Assembly: GCF_001280435.1 (NCBI RefSeq)
Contig: NZ_LBIP01000017.1
Location: 62,001-126,000 of the forward strand
Direction of reading: 5' to 3'
DNA: 64,000 nucleotides
From: Mangrovimonas xylaniphaga
Lineage (GTDB): Bacteria; Bacteroidota; Bacteroidia; Flavobacteriales; Flavobacteriaceae
Below are positions 36,035 to 44,468 of this stretch, in pieces. A model generated the notes under the pieces. That model was not told the DNA's origin. It did no database searches and worked only from the letters and a program-made list of their open reading frames with translations. Numbering within the stretch: the first letter of the stretch is position 1; each line of letters opens with the position of its first letter. The position numbers and the translations under genes are program-made.

Positions 36035-36901
36035 ATGAAAAATATAAAATCCCATTTCGTGTTTACCAAACAACAACGGAATGGGATTTTGTCTTTATTG
36101 AGCCTAATTGTTATTCTTCAATTGGTGTATTTCTTTGTAGATTTTCCAAGGAAGGAAATTGATTTTGACAATGAAAGTCTTGAGAAATTTCAAAAGGAGA
36201 TCGATTTTCTTAAAGCTGTTGAAATCGAAAAACGCCAACCAAAAATCTTTCCATTCAACCCAAACTTTATTACGGATTACAAAGGCTATACTTTAGGGAT
36301 GAGCAATGAAGAAATTGACAGATTACTTCATTTTAGGGAACAAGGGAAATGGGTGAATTCCAAAGAGGAATTCCAACAGGTCACAATGGTTTCAGATTCA
36401 TTGTTGAATGCTATGGCGCCTTATTTTAAATTCCCAGATTGGGTGACGAATACTTCTGAAGCAAAACCGAAATCCAATAAAGTAAATTCTCCAATAACAA
36501 AAATAGATTTAAATAAGGCGAGTCAAGAGGATTTAAGGAAAGTGAACGGTATTGGAGAAGTGCTTTCCAAACGGATCATGGATTATAGAAAAACATTGTC
36601 TTCAGGCTTTATATCGATGGTACAGTTGCAGGAGGTATATGGTCTGTCACCTGAGGTCATCGAGCGCATGTCCGAACTATTTTTTGTGAAGGAACCGGAG
36701 AATTTAAGTAAGGTAAAGTTGAACACAGCTTCCCGAGATGAGCTGGTGACCATTAAGTATATTGACTATGAAATTGCCCATAAAATCATTGAAGAACGGA
36801 CGCTTCGAGAGGGGTTTAAATCGCTGGAGGAATTAACAAAAGTAAAAGACTTTCCGGTTCATCGGTTTGAGATAATTAAGCTATATTTGACGCTTAATTA
36901 A
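36035..36901 (+). CDS. Helix-hairpin-helix protein (ComEA-like, membrane anchored)
   Basis: 288 residues. One N-terminal membrane helix (GILSLLSLIVILQLVYFFV), then three HhH-type repeats: around KGYTLGMSNEEIDRLLHFR, then KIDLNKASQEDLRKVNGIG (the clearest HhH, with GIGEVLSKRIMDYR) and VKLNTASRDELVTIKYI. ComEA binds DNA during uptake; in Bacteroidota this longer form is widespread and the link to competence is unproven. It is 11 nt after the symporter gene and 18 nt before the acyl-CoA dehydrogenase gene. Confidence 0.88.
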   Translation: MKNIKSHFVFTKQQRNGILSLLSLIVILQLVYFFVDFPRKEIDFDNESLEKFQKEIDFLKAVEIEKRQPKIFPFNPNFITDYKGYTLGMSNEEIDRLLHFREQGKWVNSKEEFQQVTMVSDSLLNAMAPYFKFPDWVTNTSEAKPKSNKVNSPITKIDLNKASQEDLRKVNGIGEVLSKRIMDYRKTLSSGFISMVQLQEVYGLSPEVIERMSELFFVKEPENLSKVKLNTASRDELVTIKYIDYEIAHKIIEERTLREGFKSLEELTKVKDFPVHRFEIIKLYLTLN

Positions 36902-36919
36902 CTCTAGAATACTATATTT

Positions 36920-38086
36920 ATGAATAGCATGTACTTCACTGAAGAACATCAGCTTTTTCGCGAAAGCCTTAAGGAATTTTTAAAAAAAGAAGTCGTACCA
37001 CATATAGATAAATGGGAAAAAACCGGAACTATAGAACGGTTTATTTGGGAGAAGTTTGGCGAGATGGGATACCTTGGATTGCCTTATCCTGAGGCCTATG
37101 GAGGACTTGATTTAGATTTGTTTTATACCGTGATTCTTTTGGAAGAATTACAGAAAGTGAATTCAGGAGGATTTGCTGCAGCCATTTGGGCGCACACCTA
37201 TTTGGCCATGACGCATTTGAATAAAGAAGGCAACCACGATATTAAAAAGAGATATTTGGAACCTAGTATTGCTGGAACCAAAATTGGAGCCCTTTGTGTA
37301 AGTGAGCCTTTTGGAGGAAGTGATGTGGCAGGAATGCGAACTACAGCGGTTAAAGAAGGAGATTCTTATGTAATTAACGGCTCAAAAACATTTATCACCA
37401 ATGGTTATTACTGTGACTATATGGTGGTGGCTGCCAAGACAAACCCAGAATTGGGGAATAAAGGTATTAGTATGTTTGTGATTGATAAGGATACCCCAGG
37501 AATCTCTGCTTCTAAATTGGATAAATTGGGATGGAGAGCTTCAGATACTGCGGAAATTGCTTTTGACAATGTGGTGGTGCCAGCTTCTAATTTAATGGGA
37601 GAAGAAGGTAAAGGATTCCCTTATATCATGCAGCACTTTGCTTTGGAAAGATTGATTATGGGAGTGAACGCCCACGCTAGAGCAGAGTATGCTTTGGAGT
37701 ATGCGCTTCAATATATGTCTGAAAGAAAAACTTTCGGTAAATCCATAGATCAATACCAAGCCTTAAGACACAAGTATGCCGATATGTACAGTTTTATGGA
37801 ATTGTGCAAGGAGTACAATTATTCTGTAGCCAATAGACTGAATAAAGGAGAGTATGTGGTTAAGGAAGCGACCATTTCCAAACTGCAATCTACCAAGATG
37901 GCGGATGAGGTAATCTATGGTTGTTTGCAGTTTTTAGGTGGGTATGGTTATATGGAAGATTATCCACTGGCTCGCCTGTTAAGAGATAGTAGGCTAGGGC
38001 CTATTGGAGGAGGTACTTCCGAAATTCTTCGTGAGATCATTTCCAAAATGGTAATCGATAAAAAAGATTATAAACCAGCAACTTAA
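36920..38086 (+). CDS. Acyl-CoA dehydrogenase (IVD/LCAD-type catalytic base)
   Basis: 388 residues with all three ACAD domains. FAD-linked motifs ALCVSEPFGGSDVAGM and FITNG; C-terminal LGGYGYMEDYPLARLLRD and GPIGGGTSEI. The usual catalytic Glu of the YEGT block is replaced by Gly364 (GGGT), as in isovaleryl- and long-chain-acyl-CoA dehydrogenases, and E243 in ALERLIMG is the likely alternative base. A second ATG lies three codons in. The substrate is probably branched-chain or long-chain acyl-CoA, inferred from this. Confidence 0.92.
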   Translation: MNSMYFTEEHQLFRESLKEFLKKEVVPHIDKWEKTGTIERFIWEKFGEMGYLGLPYPEAYGGLDLDLFYTVILLEELQKVNSGGFAAAIWAHTYLAMTHLNKEGNHDIKKRYLEPSIAGTKIGALCVSEPFGGSDVAGMRTTAVKEGDSYVINGSKTFITNGYYCDYMVVAAKTNPELGNKGISMFVIDKDTPGISASKLDKLGWRASDTAEIAFDNVVVPASNLMGEEGKGFPYIMQHFALERLIMGVNAHARAEYALEYALQYMSERKTFGKSIDQYQALRHKYADMYSFMELCKEYNYSVANRLNKGEYVVKEATISKLQSTKMADEVIYGCLQFLGGYGYMEDYPLARLLRDSRLGPIGGGTSEILREIISKMVIDKKDYKPAT

Positions 38087-38092
38087 TATTTT

Positions 38093-39511
38093 ATGAGAAG
38101 TCCCCATTTTAAGGTTCTATTTGCTATGGCTATCGGCTTTTGTGTTATGCCTTCCTTTGCGCAAAAGGAGCTCAAAAATAAAATTGTGGATTTTGCAACA
38201 TTGATGCCTGTAGAAAGTGCCAGTATCTATGTTCAAAACACAACAATTGGTACGGTAAGTAACGCCGATGGAAAGTTTGTCCTTTTGGTTCCTAACGAGT
38301 TTGCAAAGGACACCTTGGTAATATCTTCCATTGGGTATAAGAGTTATAAAGTGCCAGTTGGTGAATTTGACAACAGCATGGAAATTTATTTGGAGGAAGA
38401 TATTGCTTCCTTGGATGAGATTCTTTTGGTGGCTGAAACAAGACCAGAAACAGGAAACGAAATTGTGGAGCGGGCCTTGGAGAAATTGGGGGACAATTTC
38501 CCTGAGGAACCATATGTTCAAAAAGGTTTTTTAAGACATAAGGAACGAAACAAAAAGGAATTCAAGTGGCTCATAGAAAGCGCTATTACCCTGTACGATT
38601 CCAGTTTTACTTCCGATGCCGACGTAAACTTAAAGATTAATGTAGATGAAATGCGCAAGAGTTATGATTTGCGCGATGTAGATAGTTTGTTGGCCTATAC
38701 AGCTTATTTGAAGCAGGAAAAGAAGCTTAGAAACCTAAGGGCTAAAAACCTAAGACGCGATACCATTGCAACGGCTTCCTTGGTTAAAGCTATAAAATGG
38801 AATGATAGAAGGACCAATGGTTTGGAGCATTTGTTTCAGGGGAAATTGAATTTACTTAGAAACACTAATTCCAATAAAGCACTTTTTGGTGATCACATGT
38901 TAGAAAACCATCAATTTGAATTGGATACTGTTTTGGTGGATAATGGTAGAAAGATTTATAAAATTAAGATTGATGCTAGTACCGATTTTGTGAATCTGGA
39001 AACACCTGGAATTTATAACGACGGTTATGTGGCCAATGGTTGGATTTACATTTATTGGGACAATTACGCGGTGAAGAAAATAGAATACGAATTGGTAGCG
39101 TCTTCCCCTCAGCAAAAGAGTAGAAGTAAAAATTTGTTCGGGACACAGGTAAACCATAAGTTGGTAATGACCTATATGGAGTATAATGATAAAATGTATC
39201 CTAGTTACATTTATTATGAAACTCCAAAATTGGTCAATGTGGGCGCAAAGGTTTCTTCCAAAGATGAAAATGAAGCTTACGATCCAAATGAACGCTATTA
39301 TTATTCGGTACAGGAAATCCTATTTACGGAGATTATTGTAGATCCAGAAGCGATTGCATTGGAAGTTCAGAAGGATTGGAATCCGGATATCTTTTCTGTG
39401 AAACAATATAACAAGGAATTTTGGAAAACCTATAACACCTTGTTGGAGAGTGAAGAAGATGAACAATTGATTCAGGATTTAACGAAAAGGTCGTCTTTAT
39501 ATAAGGAGTAA
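38093..39511 (+). CDS. Secreted carboxypeptidase-like regulatory-domain protein
   Basis: 472 residues. Signal peptide to about PSFAQ, then a CarbopepD_reg_2 domain (KIVDFATLMPVESASIYVQN, GTVSNADGKFVL, LVISSIGYKSYKV), then about 370 residues with no recognised domain. The first domain is the N-terminal extension seen in TonB-dependent receptors, but no plug or barrel follows. Probably periplasmic or outer-membrane associated. 6 nt after the dehydrogenase gene. Confidence 0.85.
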   Translation: MRSPHFKVLFAMAIGFCVMPSFAQKELKNKIVDFATLMPVESASIYVQNTTIGTVSNADGKFVLLVPNEFAKDTLVISSIGYKSYKVPVGEFDNSMEIYLEEDIASLDEILLVAETRPETGNEIVERALEKLGDNFPEEPYVQKGFLRHKERNKKEFKWLIESAITLYDSSFTSDADVNLKINVDEMRKSYDLRDVDSLLAYTAYLKQEKKLRNLRAKNLRRDTIATASLVKAIKWNDRRTNGLEHLFQGKLNLLRNTNSNKALFGDHMLENHQFELDTVLVDNGRKIYKIKIDASTDFVNLETPGIYNDGYVANGWIYIYWDNYAVKKIEYELVASSPQQKSRSKNLFGTQVNHKLVMTYMEYNDKMYPSYIYYETPKLVNVGAKVSSKDENEAYDPNERYYYSVQEILFTEIIVDPEAIALEVQKDWNPDIFSVKQYNKEFWKTYNTLLESEEDEQLIQDLTKRSSLYKE

Positions 39512-39530
39512 ATATTTTTTTTCATTTTAG

Positions 39531-39560
39531 TTGCAATTAATGGATTACTTCTTATATTTG
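39531..39560 (+). promoter_or_regulatory. rpsU promoter
   Basis: TTG (39531-39533), 19 nt, TATATTTG (39553-39560): an ideal flavobacterial promoter. A leader of about 35 nt with a strong Shine-Dalgarno follows. Confidence 0.7.
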
Positions 39561-39581
39561 CCAACCGAAAAATTCTAAAAG

Positions 39582-39590
39582 AGAGGAGGT
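39582..39590 (+). promoter_or_regulatory. Strong Shine-Dalgarno of rpsU
   Basis: AGAGGAGGT, with GGAGG ending 10 nt before the ATG. Other ribosomal and polymerase genes of the window start in A/T-rich leaders without any such site. bS21 of Flavobacterium johnsoniae is reported to cover the anti-Shine-Dalgarno of 16S rRNA, and rpsU translation is reported to be autoregulated through its own site. Confidence 0.85.
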
Positions 39591-39599
39591 TAAGACACT

Positions 39600-39794
39600 A
39601 TGTTAATTATACCAATTAAAGAAGGAGAAAATATAGATAGAGCGCTAAAACGTTACAAGCGTAAATTTGATAAAACAGGTACAAAGCGTGCATTGCAAAC
39701 TAGAAAGCAGTTTACTAAGCCATCAGTAGAGCGTAGAGCTCAAATTCAAAAAGCTCAATATATCCAGACTCTTAGAGATCTAGAAAACATCTAA
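39600..39794 (+). CDS. rpsU: 30S ribosomal protein bS21
   Basis: 64 residues: MLIIPIKEGENIDRALKRYKRKF, then KRALQTRKQFTKPSVERRAQIQKAQY, the full Bacteroidota bS21. It has its own promoter and terminator, so it is monocistronic. In this phylum bS21 helps hide the anti-SD end of 16S rRNA on the 30S platform, which explains why most genes lack SD sites. The strong SD before rpsU fits a feedback loop in which ribosomes without bS21 favour rpsU translation (known mechanism; its presence here is inferred from the site). Confidence 0.97.
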   Translation: MLIIPIKEGENIDRALKRYKRKFDKTGTKRALQTRKQFTKPSVERRAQIQKAQYIQTLRDLENI

Positions 39795-39817
39795 GAATTA
39801 ATATATTCTTAATTAAA

Positions 39818-39843
39818 ATCCTGCAATCGCAGGATTTTTTTTT
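39818..39843 (+). terminator. rpsU terminator
   Basis: Stem ATCCTGC (39818-39824), AATC loop, GCAGGAT (39829-39835), then nine T. Confidence 0.9.
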
Positions 39844-39901
39844 GCCGTTACTTAAGTAAATAATACTTTGTAATTTTAATGATATTCATTCCATAGAGAA
39901 T

Positions 39902-40798
39902 ATGTCCATAATAGCTTTTACAGATTACCTACTGCACGAAAAGAAATATGCCCTACTTACTATAAAGGCATATTCTAAAGATTTGGGAGACTTTCAAGAA
40001 TTTATCGCTTCGGAATACGGAGAACAGTCGTTACAGGATTTAGAGTATCGACAAATACGAACCTGGATTGTTTTCTTGGTAGAAAAGGGAATAAGTAACC
40101 GCAGTATCAATAGAAAGGTATCGTCCTTGAATTCCTATTATAAGTTTATGGTGAAGATAGGGGAGATGGAAAGTAATCCATTGGCTAAACATAAGGCGCT
40201 AAAAGCTCCAAAAAAGGTACAGGTTCCTTTTTCCGAAGACGAGATGAATTCGGTAATCACGGCACTGCAATGCGAAACCGATTTTGAAGGTCTGCGTGAC
40301 CGTTTGATCATAGAGCTGTTTTATGCAACTGGTGTAAGGAGGATTGAATTGGTACAGTTGAAGGTGGCTGATTTGGATTTAGCTAATAAAACGTTAAAAG
40401 TTCTAGGGAAGCGAAATAAAGAGCGTATCATCCCGTTAATAGATTCTGTGGTGCAAACAACCAAGCAGTACCTTGAGGTAAGAAGTTCTTTAGATAATAT
40501 TGTGGATGAAACGTTTCTTTTTTTGACAAAAAAAGGTGTGAAAATTTACGAAACTCTTGTTTACAGAATTATAAATGATTATTTTAGTAGGGCATCTACA
40601 AAAGTAAAAAGGAGCCCTCACATATTGCGGCACTCGTTTGCCACACATTTACTAAGTCAAGGTGCAAATATGAATGCAGTAAAAGAACTTCTTGGGCATT
40701 CCAGTCTTGCAGCAACACAGGTTTATACCCACAACAGTATAAACGAGTTGAAAAAGGTGTATTCAAACGCACATCCAAGAAGTAAAAAACACGAATAG
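39902..40798 (+). CDS. xerC: Tyrosine recombinase XerC/XerD type
   Basis: 298 residues. N-terminal SAM-like core-binding domain, C-terminal catalytic domain with R146 (TGVRRIEL), K170 (LGKRNKERIIP), H240-x-x-R243 (HILRHSFATH), H266 (LLGHSSL) and the nucleophile Y275 (TQVYTH). All catalytic residues are intact. The neighbourhood (rpsU before, hpf and the tRNA-tuf operon after) is a conserved chromosomal site, so this is the housekeeping dimer-resolution recombinase rather than a phage integrase. Assignment to XerC versus XerD is by context only. Confidence 0.92.
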   Translation: MSIIAFTDYLLHEKKYALLTIKAYSKDLGDFQEFIASEYGEQSLQDLEYRQIRTWIVFLVEKGISNRSINRKVSSLNSYYKFMVKIGEMESNPLAKHKALKAPKKVQVPFSEDEMNSVITALQCETDFEGLRDRLIIELFYATGVRRIELVQLKVADLDLANKTLKVLGKRNKERIIPLIDSVVQTTKQYLEVRSSLDNIVDETFLFLTKKGVKIYETLVYRIINDYFSRASTKVKRSPHILRHSFATHLLSQGANMNAVKELLGHSSLAATQVYTHNSINELKKVYSNAHPRSKKHE

Positions 40799-40939
40799 AT
40801 AATTGTTCAATGTCTAACCATTAAGAATGAAGGATTGCATCCATACCTATAGCAGAATTTAATTTTTTAAATAGGAATTTGAAAAATTAAATTTTTTTTA
40901 TGGGCAGCGGTCTTACATTCTTTTTAAATTTTTAAACAT

Positions 40940-41242
40940 ATGAAAGTAAACACACAGTCAGTCAACTTTAATGCAGACAAAAAGTTGATAGCGTTTATCC
41001 AAAAGAGAATGGATAAATTAGATTTATTTTATGACAGGGTTATCCAGTCTGACGTATTTCTGAAAGTGGAAAATACTAGTGCTAAGGAGAATAAAATCTT
41101 CGAGGCCAGGGTAAGTGTTCCCGGAGATAGTCTTGTCGTTAAAAAACAATGCAAGACATTTGAAGAAGGGGCCGATAGTGCCGTTTCATCCTTGGAGCGC
41201 CAACTCAAAAAGCGAAAAGAAAAATTAAGAACACATATATGA
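40940..41242 (+). CDS. hpf: Short ribosome hibernation promoting factor (HPF/RaiA)
   Basis: 100 residues of the S30AE/HPF family: VNFNADKKLIAFIQKRMDKLDLFYDRVIQSDVFLKVE, then FEARVSVPGDSLVVKKQCKTFEEGADSAVSSLERQLKKRKEKL. It has only the ribosome-binding domain, so it is a short HPF or RaiA type that blocks the A/P sites of resting 30S. It lies between xerC and the tRNA-tuf operon. No clear -7 box precedes it. Confidence 0.92.
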   Translation: MKVNTQSVNFNADKKLIAFIQKRMDKLDLFYDRVIQSDVFLKVENTSAKENKIFEARVSVPGDSLVVKKQCKTFEEGADSAVSSLERQLKKRKEKLRTHI

Positions 41243-41262
41243 CAAAATTTTTCAAAAAATGT

Positions 41263-41292
41263 TTTGAATAAAGAAATAAATATATACATTTG
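41263..41292 (+). promoter_or_regulatory. Promoter of the tRNA-tuf operon
   Basis: TTTG (41263-41266), 18 nt, TACATTTG (41285-41292), the strongest-looking flavobacterial promoter in the window. It is followed at once by a terminator-like hairpin. Confidence 0.75.
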
Positions 41293-41293
41293 C

Positions 41294-41320
41294 AGTCCGT
41301 TAGAAATAGCGGACTTTTTT
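41294..41320 (+). terminator. Terminator-like hairpin at the tRNA-tuf promoter
   Basis: AGTCCGTTA (41294-41302), GAAA tetraloop, TAGCGGACT (41307-41315; one G-T pair), then T to 41320. It begins 2 nt after the -7 box, so it either ends hpf transcription or sits at the very 5' end of the tRNA-tuf transcript. Confidence 0.6.
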
Positions 41321-41342
41321 GTTGTACAAAAAGGCATCAAAA

Positions 41343-41416
41343 GCCGATATAGCTCAGCTGGCTAGAGCAGCTGATTTGTAATCAGCAGGTCGTGGGTTCG
41401 AGTCCCTCTATCGGCT
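41343..41416 (+). tRNA. tRNA-Thr(TGT)
   Basis: 74 nt. Acceptor GCCGATA pairs with TATCGGC, discriminator T, anticodon loop TTTGTAA gives TGT, T-arm with GTTCGAGTC. CCA is not encoded. An identical copy lies at 59413-59486. First tRNA of the tuf operon. Confidence 0.95.
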
Positions 41417-41460
41417 CAAGTTCTTTAAGAGAAATGATCTAAAATATTGTAAAAACCATT

Positions 41461-41542
<82 letters not shown>

Positions 41543-41571
41543 CTTTTTTACTCTATTTAAATTTTTAAAAA

Positions 41572-41644
41572 GCGGGAGTAGCTCAGTTGGTAGAGCGTCA
41601 GCCTTCCAAGCTGAATGTCGCCGGTTCGAACCCGGTCTCCCGCT
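41572..41644 (+). tRNA. tRNA-Gly(TCC)
   Basis: 73 nt. Acceptor GCGGGAG / CTCCCGC, discriminator T, anticodon loop CTTCCAA gives TCC. CCA is not encoded. Confidence 0.95.
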
Positions 41645-41655
41645 CTTTTTAAAAA

Positions 41656-41727
41656 GCCGGTGTAGCTCAGGGGTAGAGCGTTTCCTTGGTAAGGAAGAGG
41701 TCACGGGTTCAAATCCCGTCATTGGCT
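41656..41727 (+). tRNA. tRNA-Thr(GGT)
   Basis: 72 nt. Acceptor GCCGGTG / CATTGGC with two G-T pairs, discriminator T, anticodon loop TTGGTAA gives GGT. CCA is not encoded. It is 58 nt before tuf. Confidence 0.94.
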
Positions 41728-41785
41728 CATATTACAGTGAATTAAATTTGAACACTAATATAAATTAAGATTAAATAAATTAAAC

Positions 41786-42973
41786 ATGGCAAAGGGAACT
41801 TTTGATCGTTCGAAACCACACTTAAACATTGGTACTATCGGACACGTAGATCACGGTAAAACAACTTTAACTGCCGCTATTACAAAAGTATTAGCTGATG
41901 CGGGTTTATCTGAAGCAAGATCATTCGATCAAATTGATAACGCTCCGGAAGAGAAGGAAAGAGGTATTACAATTAATACATCTCACGTAGAGTATCAGAC
42001 TGCAAATCGTCACTACGCACACGTAGATTGTCCTGGTCACGCCGATTACGTAAAGAACATGGTAACTGGTGCTGCGCAAATGGATGGTGCTATCTTGGTG
42101 GTTGCTGCAACAGATGGTCCTATGCCTCAAACTCGTGAGCACATCCTTTTAGGTCGTCAGGTAGGTATTCCTCGTATCGTTGTTTTCATGAACAAAGTTG
42201 ATATGGTTGATGATGAGGAGCTTTTAGAGTTAGTAGAAATGGAAATCAGAGATTTGTTGTCTTTCTATGAGTATGATGGAGATAACGGTCCTGTAATTGC
42301 TGGTTCTGCTCTTGGTGCACTTAACGGTGAGCAAAAGTGGGTTGATACAGTAATGGAATTGATGGAAGCTGTTGATGCTTGGATTGAAGAGCCAGTACGT
42401 GATATGGATAAGCCATTCTTGATGCCTATCGAAGACGTATTCTCTATTACAGGTCGTGGTACTGTTGCAACTGGACGTATCGAAACTGGTGTTGCTAAAA
42501 CTGGAGATCCTGTAGAGATCATCGGTATGGGAGCTGAGAAATTGACTTCTACTATTACTGGTATCGAGATGTTCCGTCAAATCTTGGATAGAGGTGAGGC
42601 TGGAGATAACGCAGGTATCTTATTAAGAGGTATCGATAAAAACCAAATCTCTAGAGGTATGGTAATCGTTAAGCCAGGTTCTGTAACTCCACATAAAAAA
42701 TTCAAAGCTGAGGTTTATATCCTTAAGAAAGAAGAAGGTGGACGTCACACTCCATTCCACAACAACTACCGTCCACAGTTCTACGTACGTACAACTGACG
42801 TAACAGGAAACATTAGCCTTCCTGATGGAGTTGAGATGGTAATGCCTGGAGATAACCTTACTATTACTGTAGAATTGATCCAACCAATCGCGATGAACGT
42901 AGGTTTACGTTTCGCTATCCGTGAAGGTGGACGTACAGTAGGTGCTGGTCAGGTAACTGAAATCTTAGACTAA
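41786..42973 (+). CDS. tuf: Elongation factor Tu
   Basis: 395 residues. It delivers aminoacyl-tRNA to the ribosome. G1 [15 protein letters not shown], switch I with [13 protein letters not shown]3 [13 protein letters not shown]4 NKVDMVD, then the two beta-barrel domains ([33 protein letters not shown]). Codon use is strongly biased to a few codons, as expected for a very highly expressed gene. Transcribed with the four upstream tRNAs. Confidence 0.99.
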   Translation: MAKGTFDRSKPHLNIGTIGHVDHGKTTLTAAITKVLADAGLSEARSFDQIDNAPEEKERGITINTSHVEYQTANRHYAHVDCPGHADYVKNMVTGAAQMDGAILVVAATDGPMPQTREHILLGRQVGIPRIVVFMNKVDMVDDEELLELVEMEIRDLLSFYEYDGDNGPVIAGSALGALNGEQKWVDTVMELMEAVDAWIEEPVRDMDKPFLMPIEDVFSITGRGTVATGRIETGVAKTGDPVEIIGMGAEKLTSTITGIEMFRQILDRGEAGDNAGILLRGIDKNQISRGMVIVKPGSVTPHKKFKAEVYILKKEEGGRHTPFHNNYRPQFYVRTTDVTGNISLPDGVEMVMPGDNLTITVELIQPIAMNVGLRFAIREGGRTVGAGQVTEILD

Positions 42974-42995
42974 TAATATTTATAGTTTATAAATT

Positions 42996-43027
42996 AAGGT
43001 GTCTTGTACATTTTAGCAAGACGCCTT
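42996..43027 (+). promoter_or_regulatory. Hairpin between tuf and tRNA-Trp
   Basis: An 11-bp stem AAGGTGTCTTG (42996-43006) / CAAGACGCCTT (43017-43027) with one G-T pair and a 10-nt loop. The following GATTTATATTT is a poor T tract, so it may be a leaky terminator or a processing site. Confidence 0.5.
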
Positions 43028-43038
43028 GATTTATATTT

Positions 43039-43111
43039 ACGGGTTTAGCTCAGTTGGTAGAGCACTGGTCTCCAAAACCAGGTGTCGTGAGTTCGAGTCT
43101 CGCAACCCGTG
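43039..43111 (+). tRNA. tRNA-Trp(CCA)
   Basis: 73 nt. Acceptor ACGGGTT / AACCCGT, discriminator G as expected for Trp, anticodon loop CTCCAAA gives CCA. The 3' CCA is not encoded. Located between tuf and secE. Confidence 0.95.
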
Positions 43112-43180
43112 CAAATTTTTAGATTACATTTTTTTAACGTAAGTTGCGAGTTTGTAATCTGATAAAAACTTTTAAGTCAA

Positions 43181-43375
43181 ATGGCAGGAATTGTTAATTA
43201 TATAAAGGAATCCTTTGAGGAATTAAAGAATAATGTGTCATGGCCTACTTGGGCAGAAGCGCAAAGCTTAACTGTTCTTGTGGCTGTTTTCTCTATTGTT
43301 TTTGCATTGGCTATTTGGGGAGTGGATACTGTTTTTAGTAAAGTTATTAAACAATATTTTGATTTAATCAGCTAA
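43181..43375 (+). CDS. secE: Preprotein translocase subunit SecE
   Basis: 64 residues, the short bacterial form: an amphipathic helix (NYIKESFEELKNNVSWPTWAEAQ) with the typical VSWPT, then one transmembrane helix (LTVLVAVFSIVFALAIWGV). It clamps SecY in the translocon. Located 11 nt before nusG in the classical secE-nusG-rplK order. Confidence 0.96.
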   Translation: MAGIVNYIKESFEELKNNVSWPTWAEAQSLTVLVAVFSIVFALAIWGVDTVFSKVIKQYFDLIS

Positions 43376-43386
43376 AACACTTTTGA

Positions 43387-43944
43387 ATGTCTGAGACAAA
43401 CACAAATAAGAAATGGTACGTTGTTAGAGCCGTAAGTGGTCAAGAAAACAAAATCAAAACCTACATCGAGAATGAAATTACGAGATTGGGTCTTGAGGAT
43501 TTTGTTGACCAAGTATTGGTTCCTACAGAAAAGGTGATTCAAATACGTAACGGGAAAAAGATACACAAGGAACGTGTGTATTTTCCTGGTTATATAATGA
43601 TTCAAGCTAATTTAAGTGGAGAAATTCCACACATCATCAAATCCATTACCAACGTAATTGGATTTTTAGGTGAAACAAAGGGAGGTGATCCGGTGCCTTT
43701 AAGGCAATCTGAGGTAAACAGAATGTTAGGTAAAGTGGATGAGCTTACGGTAGATGCCGATGCTAATGTAGCAATCCCTTACACCATTGGTGAGACAGTA
43801 AAAGTAATTGACGGTCCATTTAATGGATTTGATGGTACTATCGAAAAGATCAATGAAGAGAAGCGTAAACTTGAGGTTATGGTGCGAATTTTTGGAAGAA
43901 AAACACCATTGGAGTTGAGTTATATGCAAGTGGAAAAAGTTTAA
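43387..43944 (+). CDS. nusG: Transcription termination/antitermination factor NusG
   Basis: 185 residues: NGN domain (KWYVVRAVSGQENKIKTYIE, FPGYIMIQANL, IGFLGETKGGDPVPL) and C-terminal KOW domain (IGETVKVIDGPFNGFDGTIEKIN). NusG binds the polymerase clamp and couples transcription with translation or Rho. It lies in the operon that also encodes beta and beta'. Confidence 0.97.
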   Translation: MSETNTNKKWYVVRAVSGQENKIKTYIENEITRLGLEDFVDQVLVPTEKVIQIRNGKKIHKERVYFPGYIMIQANLSGEIPHIIKSITNVIGFLGETKGGDPVPLRQSEVNRMLGKVDELTVDADANVAIPYTIGETVKVIDGPFNGFDGTIEKINEEKRKLEVMVRIFGRKTPLELSYMQVEKV

Positions 43945-44016
43945 TAATTGTTACCAGATATATCGTATGTCTTTTTGCTTCCATATTAAGAGACATGCAA
44001 AACTAAATTTATTAAA

Positions 44017-44457
44017 ATGGCAAAAGAATTAAGTAAAGTAGTTAAATTACAAGTTCGGGGAGGTGCTGCGAATCCGTCGCCACCAGTTGGACCCGCTTTA
44101 GGTGCTGCTGGAGTTAATATCATGGAGTTCTGTAAGCAATTTAATGCGAGAACCCAAGATAAAGCTGGTAAAGTATTACCAGTAGTTATCTCTGTTTACA
44201 AAGACAAATCTTTTGATTTTGTAATCAAAACTCCTCCAGCTGCTGTACAATTAATGGAAGCGGCCAAAGTAAAAAAAGGATCTGGAGAACCGAACAGAAA
44301 GAAAGTAGCTAAAATAACTTGGGATCAAGTTAGAGCTATTGCAGAGGACAAAATGCAAGACTTGAATGCATTTACAATTGAGTCTGCTATGACAATGGTT
44401 GCAGGTACTGCAAGATCAATGGGAATCACTGTTAAAGGCGGGGAAGCTCCTAACTAA
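44017..44457 (+). CDS. rplK: 50S ribosomal protein uL11
   Basis: 146 residues: [39 protein letters not shown], then [24 protein letters not shown] and a C-terminal [12 protein letters not shown]. It binds the GTPase-associated region of 23S rRNA. A 72-nt leader after nusG contains an imperfect hairpin (about 43967-43995) that might be an L1 regulatory site. Confidence 0.98.
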   Translation: MAKELSKVVKLQVRGGAANPSPPVGPALGAAGVNIMEFCKQFNARTQDKAGKVLPVVISVYKDKSFDFVIKTPPAAVQLMEAAKVKKGSGEPNRKKVAKITWDQVRAIAEDKMQDLNAFTIESAMTMVAGTARSMGITVKGGEAPN

Positions 44458-44468
44458 AAATTTTTGAA

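Noticed and set aside
39902-40798. Tyrosine recombinase as a sign of an integrated element.
   Set aside because: It has XerC length and motifs, sits between rpsU and hpf/tuf in a core context, and there is no cargo or repeat on either side.
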